DNA from: Gelria sp. Kuro-4
GTDB taxonomy: Bacteria; Bacillota; DTU030; DUMP01
Reading direction: 5' to 3'
Assembly (NCBI RefSeq): GCF_019668485.1
Contig: NZ_AP024619.1
Span: forward strand, 1,797,001-1,861,000
DNA: 64,000 nucleotides
Shown here: positions 57,932 through 64,000 of the stretch, piece after piece
Layout: each line of letters begins with the position of its first letter
How positions within the stretch are numbered: position 1 is the stretch's first letter
The notes under the pieces: generated by a model
Told to the model about the DNA's origin: nothing
Database searches by the model: none
Seen by the model: only the letters and a program-made list of their open reading frames with translations
Program-made: the position numbers and the translations under genes

Positions 57932-60175
57932 TTAATTACGCCTCAAAGCTAATTCTTGCTGTTTTCGCTGGTTTTCCTGGAGCCGTTCCGGGAGGGTGAG
58001 GAGGATAAGCAGCATCACCGGGAAAAGCAGGCTGGTGGCGGCCGCCACAACGCCGGAGTCGTTCGCCGCCAGCGCCACCAGCGACCCGATCAGACTGCCG
58101 CGCAGGCAGGCCGCCAGCAGGGGGCGCTCTTTCATTAACCGGGGTTGCAGGCGGTAAGGGCCTAGGAAAAGGCTGGCCAGGACCAAGAGCAGCATCAGAA
58201 GGACCCTGCTCCAAAGGGAATAACGCAGAAGCTTCAGGTTCATGGCCAGCTTGCGCACGATGATGGCCCCGAGGCTCTGGGTTCCAGAGCGAGTGGCCGC
58301 CTCCAAGGCCTGTCCCATGTGGGAGGTGGTCGCTGCCAGGCGCCAATCGGCAAAAGCGAAGAGGCCCAGGATGGCGACGCCGGTTAAGACGGCGCCGGCG
58401 ACGGCGGGCGCGCGCAGCTGGCGCCGGTTGAGCCCCAGGTAAGCGGCCGCCGCCCCGCTCACCCAGGCCAGCGTGCCCCCGGCATTGCTGCCGAGCTGGC
58501 TGGCGGCCAAGAGCCAAGCTCCAATTAAGAGCAGCACGACCAAGAGCCGTCCTACCACCCGGGCACCTACGTCAAAACGATCGCAAAGGTAAGCGGCCAG
58601 GCTTAACGCAGCCCCTAGAAACACCCCCATGTATTCATTGCCGAGGCCGTAATAGCGGGCGCCGCTGATGAAGCAGTAGCCGAGCAGCGAAGCGGCGGCC
58701 AGGTTTTGCCCGGCCAGGAGATCGCCTACCAAAACGAGCAGGGTACAGGCAGCGCTCAGCATCAAGGCCGCGGCCGCCGATGCGCTTGCCCGGCGCCAAA
58801 CAGCGACCAGGAGCGCCGTTAAGACGGCGGTGGCGGCCAGGGTCAGCGCCGGAGGCAAGGGCGGCAGGGCCGCCAGGAGGAGAAAGGTAAGGGGTACCGT
58901 AGCCCCCCCCAGGATAAAGAGTTCGAGCCACCGGGTCCCCAAGGGTGTCCGGCGCCAGAAGGCCAGGAGGGTTAGAGCCAGTGTGACAATCAGGTACCCG
59001 ATATAGATCCGAAGGATGAGGGGACGTTGCTGGAAATTGCCCACCGCCCGTTCTTCTAAAGCAGACAGGTAAGCCAGGGAATCGCGGGCGGGTACAGCGC
59101 GCAGGGGCCGGCCGAGGACGGCCGGCGACGGCGTAAGGTCAAAAAAAGTTAGGACGGTGGCGGCAACATCAATATTGGCCGCCAGCCCTAAACGGCGGGT
59201 GGTGGCCGAGGTGAGGAGACCCGCCGGTGCGTCCGGCCTAAGGAGGGCTATCGGGGTAAGGCGCTGCCCTTGAGCCCACTCTTGGGGACCGGGGGCTGGA
59301 ACCAGCAGCAGCACAGGGACCTTGGCGTCGAGGACAGCAGGGAGAAAGCGGTCCAGGAAGCCATCCAGATGCGCCAGGGCCTGGCGGCGCAGACCGGCGC
59401 CCGCTTCCGGCAGGGCCAGGGGCGCGTATTGTTCTGCCCGGTGAAGGTCAGACCATTCCACCGCCACAAGGTCTGCGTCCGGCCAAACCTTGCGTGTCTC
59501 GCGGATAACAGCATCGGTATCCAACCAGGCGCCGAAGGGACCGCTGGGATCACGTTTGAAAAGTGCGGTGCCGGTGTAACCGTACGGGACGTGGCCCCCG
59601 GCGTCCATAAGGAAATTCACCAGCGGCCGTTGGCGGCTGTTGGTGTCTGCGTTCCCGATAATGGCGACCCTGCGGCCTGCTGCCCGCAAGGCCTGCCCGA
59701 GGGCGCCCAGGTTCACGTCATAGCCCAGATCGGCGTTGACCGCCCGCAGGATGCCGATGCCGAGCTGGACGACGCCGTGCTCTACTGCCCGGCCGCTGCG
59801 CCGGGCAAAGATCTCGGCGGCGCTGCCTGGTTCTTCCGGAGAGGTCTCGCCTACCATGAGGCCGGGCTGGTTGTCGGCGGCACGGGAGCGCGTCCCTGCC
59901 CCCAGCGTAAGATAGGCGCTTTCTAAGCTGGGCGGACCGGCAACATTGGTATTCATAAGACCCCAGGCGGTGCTGTGCGCAAACTTAAACAAGGCCGGGA
60001 GGTCCTCGGGGTTGACATCGACAAGCCTCAGATTATCGACGCACAGGATAACGAGCCGTGGTGGTGCGGCGGCGTACGTGGGCGCGGTGTAACAAGGCGG
60101 CAGAGCACAGGAAAAGACCAGCGCCAGGGCTGCTGCCGAGCTCGCTCTCAGGACACGGTGCTGTAACATGCCCAC
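57932..60175 (-). CDS. alkaline-phosphatase-fold protein with a polytopic membrane domain
   Basis: This 747-residue protein has an N-terminal signal segment (residues about 10-30), then a ~380-residue domain with LVILCVDNLRLVDV near 42, GETS near 110, VAIIGNADTNS near 170 and TVLTFFDLTPSPAVLGRPL near 342, resembling alkaline-phosphatase superfamily enzymes. It is followed by about nine to eleven membrane helices. The GTG at 60175 (or ATG at 60169) overlaps the glycosyltransferase gene. The combination suggests transfer or removal of phosphate-linked groups on a lipid or surface polymer; this is inference. Confidence 0.7.
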   Translation of the reverse strand: MGMLQHRVLRASSAAALALVFSCALPPCYTAPTYAAAPPRLVILCVDNLRLVDVNPEDLPALFKFAHSTAWGLMNTNVAGPPSLESAYLTLGAGTRSRAADNQPGLMVGETSPEEPGSAAEIFARRSGRAVEHGVVQLGIGILRAVNADLGYDVNLGALGQALRAAGRRVAIIGNADTNSRQRPLVNFLMDAGGHVPYGYTGTALFKRDPSGPFGAWLDTDAVIRETRKVWPDADLVAVEWSDLHRAEQYAPLALPEAGAGLRRQALAHLDGFLDRFLPAVLDAKVPVLLLVPAPGPQEWAQGQRLTPIALLRPDAPAGLLTSATTRRLGLAANIDVAATVLTFFDLTPSPAVLGRPLRAVPARDSLAYLSALEERAVGNFQQRPLILRIYIGYLIVTLALTLLAFWRRTPLGTRWLELFILGGATVPLTFLLLAALPPLPPALTLAATAVLTALLVAVWRRASASAAAALMLSAACTLLVLVGDLLAGQNLAAASLLGYCFISGARYYGLGNEYMGVFLGAALSLAAYLCDRFDVGARVVGRLLVVLLLIGAWLLAASQLGSNAGGTLAWVSGAAAAYLGLNRRQLRAPAVAGAVLTGVAILGLFAFADWRLAATTSHMGQALEAATRSGTQSLGAIIVRKLAMNLKLLRYSLWSRVLLMLLLVLASLFLGPYRLQPRLMKERPLLAACLRGSLIGSLVALAANDSGVVAAATSLLFPVMLLILLTLPERLQENQRKQQELALRRN

Positions 60176-61230
60176 TGGGCCTCCTCGTAAACCTTGAGCG
60201 TCGCCGCCACCATGGTCCCGGCGGCGAAGTGCCGGCGTGAACGGGCAGCACCTGCTCGCCCTAAGCGGCGCGCCAGCACTGGGTCATCGATGACGAGCCG
60301 TATGGCCTGGGCCAGTTCGAGCGGCCGCCGAGGTGGAACGAGGAGCCCGGTTTCCCCATGCACAACTACTTCCGGTATACCCCCCACCCTGGTACTTATC
60401 ACCGGCCGGCCCCAGGCCATGGCCTCCAGGTTGGCCACGCCCATGCCTTCGCTTACGGGGGCGGTGGCAAAAAGGTAGGCTCCTGGAAAGAGCCGGCCCG
60501 GATCGGGCACAAAACCGAGGAACTGGACCTTCCCCGTCACCCCCAGTGTCTGCGCCAGGCGTTCCAAGCGCGGCCGCTCCGGGCCATCCCCTGCGACCAG
60601 GAGGCGCAGGTACGGATGGGTGGCTTTCAAGCTGGCCAAGGCGTGCAGCAGATACGCCGTGCCCTTCTCCGGAACCAACCGGCTGATGGTCAGGATGACT
60701 GCCTCGTCTGGCGTGCGGAGCAGGTTGTAGGCGGGCACTTGCTCGAGTTCGATGCCGTTGGGAATGACCACAATCCTTTCTGGGGGTACTCCACAGTAGC
60801 CGAGCCGGGTGGCCAGCGCCCGGGAAACGGCGATCACCCGCTCTGGCCCGCCCCCCAACCAGGCTGCACGCCAGGCAAGCTGTGCGGCGAAACCAAGCGG
60901 GAGGTTATGTACGGTGTAAACCCAAGGTGTTGAGCGGGCGCTTCTTGTCCCCACCAGCGGCCGGAGCACGGCGGCCAGGGCCCCTTGCGCATGCACTATG
61001 TCCGGGCGGAGCCGGCCGACGATTGCCGTCAGCGCCTCTGCCGCCTGCAGGAGCTTGGCCGGATGCACCGCCAGCGGCAAAGGGAAATAGTCGTCCCCTT
61101 CGCTGGCGAAGGCAGCGTCAGGCGCGGCGATGTGGACCTGGTGTCCCTCTTTTTTCAATCCCCGGGCCAGGAGGCGTACATGCGTGGCAATACCGCCCTG
61201 GCAGGGCCGCACCACGAGCAAGACGCGCAC
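60148..61230 (-). CDS. GT4-family glycosyltransferase
   Basis: This 360-residue GT-B fold enzyme starts MRVLLVVRPCQGGIATHVRLL, with the second domain IVVIPNGIE near 160, LTISRLVPEKG near 180, AGDGPERPRLE near 213 and the nucleotide-sugar motif SEGMGVANLEAMAWGRPV near 265 (E-x7-E). It likely transfers a sugar to a lipid carrier or surface polysaccharide. It overlaps the downstream membrane protein gene by 28 bases. Confidence 0.88.
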   Translation of the reverse strand: MRVLLVVRPCQGGIATHVRLLARGLKKEGHQVHIAAPDAAFASEGDDYFPLPLAVHPAKLLQAAEALTAIVGRLRPDIVHAQGALAAVLRPLVGTRSARSTPWVYTVHNLPLGFAAQLAWRAAWLGGGPERVIAVSRALATRLGYCGVPPERIVVIPNGIELEQVPAYNLLRTPDEAVILTISRLVPEKGTAYLLHALASLKATHPYLRLLVAGDGPERPRLERLAQTLGVTGKVQFLGFVPDPGRLFPGAYLFATAPVSEGMGVANLEAMAWGRPVISTRVGGIPEVVVHGETGLLVPPRRPLELAQAIRLVIDDPVLARRLGRAGAARSRRHFAAGTMVAATLKVYEEAQWACYSTVS

Positions 61231-61408
61231 ACCCCTCCCTCCCCTTCCCGCTGTCGGGCAGTACTTGCCCGCTCTTATAATTAACGTGCGCGGGCGTTCG
61301 GGCGATTATGCGCCTTCCCGGTGTCGGCTATAGCAGTGTAAGATCAAAATCGCGTACGAGGGGGCGGCTAGCCCCCGTCCTCATAGACAGCGCCCATGCC
61401 GGGCGCAC

Positions 61409-61432
61409 TAAAAAAACAGCCCTGAAGGCTGT
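61409..61432 (-). terminator. intrinsic terminator of tRNA-Pro (GGG)
   Basis: On the minus strand ACAGCC pairs with GGCTGT around TTCAG, followed by TTTTTT. Confidence 0.85.
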
Positions 61433-61449
61433 TCGCCGGCGAAAATAAA

Positions 61450-61526
61450 TGGTCGGAGTAAGCGGATTTGAACCGCTGGCCTCTTGCACCCCAAGCAAGC
61501 GCTCTACCAAGCTGAGCTATACCCCG
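61450..61526 (-). tRNA. tRNA-Pro (GGG anticodon)
   Basis: A 77-nt cloverleaf with acceptor CGGGGTA/TACTCCG (one G-U), anticodon loop TTGGGGT (GGG) and encoded CCA. Confidence 0.95.
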
Positions 61527-61539
61527 ACCTGCATCACCT

Positions 61540-61568
61540 ATTATACACTCTTTGGCCGGAAAAAACAA
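61540..61568 (-). promoter_or_regulatory. promoter of tRNA-Pro (GGG)
   Basis: On the minus strand TTGTTT (61568-61563), 17 bases, TATAAT (61545-61540), 14 bases before the tRNA. Confidence 0.7.
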
Positions 61569-61601
61569 GACCTGGGGGGCTGTTTCTTACCTTTGCCGAT
61601 T

Positions 61602-62537
61602 TCAAGCCGTGCACAGGCGCAGCTGCGGTAGCGTTTCGGCGCCCTGCCACGCTGGTTTGGTGGAAACGAAACGTGCTCTGATGCCATGGCGGGCAAAGGC
61701 GTTTACCATGGCGGCGCCGATTTCCGGGAGGTGATCCTGGGCAAAGGCGATAATGGAGGGGCCGGAGCCGCTCAATGCCACACCCAGGGCTCCTGCTTCA
61801 CGGGCACCGGCGAAAACCTCCTCCATCCCCGGGATCAAGGGTGAACGGTAGGGCTGGTGGAGACGATCCTCCAGGGCGAAGGCCAGGGCGCTGAGGTTGT
61901 TGGTGAGAAGGCTCGCGGTAAGAAGTGCGGTACGGCCGAGATTAAAGACGGCATCGCGGCGCGGCAGAAGGTCCGGCAGAACGCGGCGGGCTTCTTGCGT
62001 AGAGAGCTTCAGCTCCGGGATGGCGACCACCAGCCGCAGCGATTCCGGAAGGCGTGTCTTGAGATAATGGTTTTTGCCTTCGGGCCCGGCACAGGAAATC
62101 ACCAGCCCTCCCAGGAGGGCGGCGCTGACATTATCCGGGTGTCCCTCCAGCTCGCAGGCCAGGTCAAGCAGCTCCTCTGGACTGAACGGCACAGGCAGCA
62201 GCTCCTGCGCGGCGAGGAGCCCCCCGACGATGGCGGCGGCGCTGCTCCCCAGGCCCCGGGCCAGGGGTATGTTGTTCACCAACCGCAAATGGAGCTCAGG
62301 TGGGAGAAGTGAGCGCCGGCGGAAGGCGTAGGCGAGCGCTTGGTAAACCAGGTTGTCTTCGCCGCGCGGCAGCTCCTCGGCCCCTTCGCCCTGAACAGCA
62401 ATGCTCGGGCGACCTGTTCCGCCGCCCACCGTAACTTCGATGTAGTTGTAAAGCTCCAGGGCCAGCCCCAGCGCATCGAAGCCGGGACCGAGATTGGCTG
62501 TGCTGGCGGGTATTCGTACACAAAACACCTTCGTCAC
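61602..62537 (-). CDS. thrB: homoserine kinase
   Basis: This 311-residue GHMP kinase phosphorylates homoserine in threonine synthesis. It has ASTANLGPGFDALGLAL near 9 and the ATP loop LARGLGSSAAAIVGG near 92, plus the C-terminal ALSGSGPSI near 255. The GTG at 62537 overlaps the thrC stop by 4 bases, so thrC and thrB are coupled. Confidence 0.95.
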   Translation of the reverse strand: MTKVFCVRIPASTANLGPGFDALGLALELYNYIEVTVGGGTGRPSIAVQGEGAEELPRGEDNLVYQALAYAFRRRSLLPPELHLRLVNNIPLARGLGSSAAAIVGGLLAAQELLPVPFSPEELLDLACELEGHPDNVSAALLGGLVISCAGPEGKNHYLKTRLPESLRLVVAIPELKLSTQEARRVLPDLLPRRDAVFNLGRTALLTASLLTNNLSALAFALEDRLHQPYRSPLIPGMEEVFAGAREAGALGVALSGSGPSIIAFAQDHLPEIGAAMVNAFARHGIRARFVSTKPAWQGAETLPQLRLCTA

Positions 62538-63580
62538 CCCCCGATGAGCTGGCTCACCGCTTCTAAAGTGGCGGGAACCACCTGCGGCGCCGGGCTCTGT
62601 TTTACCGCCAGTTCAGGGTCCTTCAGGCCGTGGCCGGTGAGCACGCAGACGATCTTCTCATGCCCCTGCACCAGCCCTTGGCGGGCCCGCTGCAGCACTC
62701 CGGCTACCCCGGCTGCGGAAGCCGGCTCGACGAAGATACCTTCTTCCCGGGCTAAAAGCCGGTAAGCTGTGAGGATCTCCTCATCGGTTACCGCGGCAAT
62801 GCTACCGCCGGATTCGGCGGCGGCGCGCACGGCTTTCTCCCAGCTGGCCGGGTTCCCGATCTTAATGGCCGTGGCCACCGTCTGCGGGTCGGGTACAACG
62901 CGCCCTTGTACAATGGGTGCCGCACCGGCAGCTTCGAACCCCCAGAGACGGGGCAGCGTCCCAATTCTCCCGGCCGCATAGTAGGCCTGGAAGCCTAACC
63001 AGTAAGCGGTAATGTTGCCGGCGTTGCCCACCGGCAGGGCGAGAATGTCGGGCGCCCCCCCAAGCTGGTCACACACTTCGAAAGCCGCCGTCTTCTGGCC
63101 TTCCAGGCGCATGGGATTGAGCGAATTGACCAAGGTAATCGGGTAGCGGGCGGTGAGTTCCCGCACCAAAGCGAGGGCCTGGTCAAAGTTGCCCTGGACG
63201 GCTATCACCTGAGCACCGTAGAAGAGGGCTTGGGCCAGTTTTCCCAGGGCAATGGCTTTTTCCGGCAGCAACACCCAGCACTTGAGACCGGCCCGCGCCG
63301 CGTAAGCGGCGGCGGATGCGGACGTATTGCCGGTGGAAGCGCACATGACGGCCGTCGACCCTGCTTCCACCGCTTTGCTCACCGCCAGCGTCATCCCGCG
63401 GTCTTTGAAAGATCCCGTGGGGTTGAGTCCCTCGTACTTGGCATAGACCTCAGCTCCCACCCGTTTCGAGAGGCGGGAAAGAAAGATGAGGGGCGTGTTG
63501 CCTTCATTCAAGGTTACGCGCGGGGTGGCCTCCGTAACGGGTAAAAACGCCGCAAAATGTTCAATTACTCCCTGCCACAT
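62534..63580 (-). CDS. thrC: threonine synthase
   Basis: This 348-residue fold-II PLP enzyme converts O-phosphohomoserine to threonine. PLP lysine K59 lies in PTGSFKDRG, the phosphate-binding loop in ALPVGNAGN near 190, and STGNTSASAAAYA near 85. Size and motifs fit the short (class II-like) ThrC. The ATG at 63580 starts one base after the hom stop; an upstream TTG (63604) was rejected. Confidence 0.95.
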   Translation of the reverse strand: MWQGVIEHFAAFLPVTEATPRVTLNEGNTPLIFLSRLSKRVGAEVYAKYEGLNPTGSFKDRGMTLAVSKAVEAGSTAVMCASTGNTSASAAAYAARAGLKCWVLLPEKAIALGKLAQALFYGAQVIAVQGNFDQALALVRELTARYPITLVNSLNPMRLEGQKTAAFEVCDQLGGAPDILALPVGNAGNITAYWLGFQAYYAAGRIGTLPRLWGFEAAGAAPIVQGRVVPDPQTVATAIKIGNPASWEKAVRAAAESGGSIAAVTDEEILTAYRLLAREEGIFVEPASAAGVAGVLQRARQGLVQGHEKIVCVLTGHGLKDPELAVKQSPAPQVVPATLEAVSQLIGG

Positions 63581-63581
63581 T

Positions 63582-64000
63582 TCAGGCCTCTCCTTCCACT
63601 GCAAGTGGTTGGTGTATCGCCAGGGTTTCCGGGAACGCCTTCAGAGCGGCGACGGCGCCGGCAAACTGGCGCGTCGCCGCCGGGTGCGTTACCAACACAA
63701 CCTCGGCCCCGTGCTCGGTTAAACGCTTTTGGATTACCGCCGCCAGGCTCACTTTTTCCTGCCCGAAGGCGGCGGCGACCTTGGCGAGCACCCCGGGCTC
63801 GTCGGCCAGCTCCAGTCGCAGGAAGTAACGTATTTTTACCTGACCGGCCGGGTAAAAGGGCTTGTGATGAAAACAGGTGCAACCGTTGCGACCTCTTACG
63901 CCCTGCCTGATATTGTGAGCCACCTCGATCAGGTCGCCGCAAACGGCGCTGGCAGTGGGAAGGCGGCCGGCCCCGTGGCCGTGGAACATCACCTCGCCGA
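63582..64000 (-). CDS. hom: homoserine dehydrogenase, C-terminal part (runs off the window)
   Basis: About 139 residues are visible. They include the MFHGHGAGRLPTASAVCGDL motif (end of the catalytic domain) and a C-terminal ACT domain (RYFLRLELADEPGVLAKVAAAF, key positions). The ACT domain typically binds threonine for feedback inhibition. The N-terminal NAD-binding half lies beyond 64,000. It is followed by thrC with one intervening base. Confidence 0.92.
   Translation of the reverse strand, partial: GEVMFHGHGAGRLPTASAVCGDLIEVAHNIRQGVRGRNGCTCFHHKPFYPAGQVKIRYFLRLELADEPGVLAKVAAAFGQEKVSLAAVIQKRLTEHGAEVVLVTHPAATRQFAGAVAALKAFPETLAIHQPLAVEGEA

Overview
The window is a GC-rich bacterial chromosome segment with no integrated element, CRISPR array or rRNA. 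Several things point to an endospore-forming, anaerobic, probably thermophilic member of the Firmicutes (Clostridia in the broad sense): a SpoVK-type AAA ATPase, YpmA-, YaaL- and YnbB-like proteins, Gram-positive Shine-Dalgarno sites with frequent GTG/TTG starts, a Firmicute LexA, ferredoxin-linked oxoacid metabolism and a sodium-pump decarboxylase. I cannot name the species from sequence alone.

Region 1 (1-14,400, + strand). After a partial gene, a PHP phosphoesterase and an exported protein comes a contiguous catabolic block: glutamate dehydrogenase, a GntR regulator, a four-subunit 2-oxoacid:ferredoxin oxidoreductase, two-subunit B12-dependent methylmalonyl-CoA mutase with its MeaB GTPase, methylmalonyl-CoA epimerase, and the four subunits of a Na+-translocating methylmalonyl-CoA decarboxylase. 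Read in order, the genes convert glutamate to 2-oxoglutarate, succinyl-CoA, methylmalonyl-CoA and propionyl-CoA, with reduced ferredoxin and a sodium gradient as energy currency. Many of the genes overlap by 4 to 11 bases or are separated by a few bases, and there is a strong internal promoter before mmdA.

Region 2 (14,400-30,260, + strand). An Orn/Lys/Arg decarboxylase-family enzyme, then miaB-mutS-mutL-miaA-hfq (tRNA modification and mismatch repair), then spoVK with an uncharacterised GTPase and two small membrane proteins, a YnbB-like PLP enzyme, and a three-gene acyl-CoA dehydratase activase set.

Region 3 (30,270-43,870, - strand). lexA with a putative SOS box, a cupin, an unexplained AT-richer gap (31,340-31,874), and a complete type IV pilus operon in the order pilB, pilT, pilC, pilin, prepilin peptidase, four minor pilin-type genes, comFB, pilM, pilN, pilO and a DUF1893 gene. 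Upstream lie tRNA-Arg and a fur-csoR metal or sulfur regulation pair.

Region 4 (43,870-52,460). A nested palindrome, a glycine-rich stress protein, an internally deleted MTA/SAH nucleosidase pseudogene, ypmA, tRNA-Trp, an FmdB zinc ribbon, a four-tRNA operon (Pro, Glu, CAT-anticodon, Tyr), a nitroreductase-TPR fusion, mgsA, nth, mtaD, a TPR protein, surE and a cysteine-rich unknown.

Region 5 (52,460-64,000, mostly - strand). An EF-G paralogue, D-Ala-D-Ala ligase, a YaaL-like protein, a peptidoglycan-binding protein, S-adenosylmethionine decarboxylase, an alkaline-phosphatase-fold membrane protein with a glycosyltransferase, tRNA-Pro, and the threonine operon (hom-thrC-thrB), with hom running off the window end.

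Main points for a second look: the contiguous glutamate-to-propionyl-CoA energy-conserving cluster, the nitroreductase-TPR fusion, the SpoVK-GTPase-DDxxD membrane protein module, the mtnN deletion next to an intact mtaD, the nested palindrome at 43,892-43,973, and the unassigned island at 31.34-31.87 kb.
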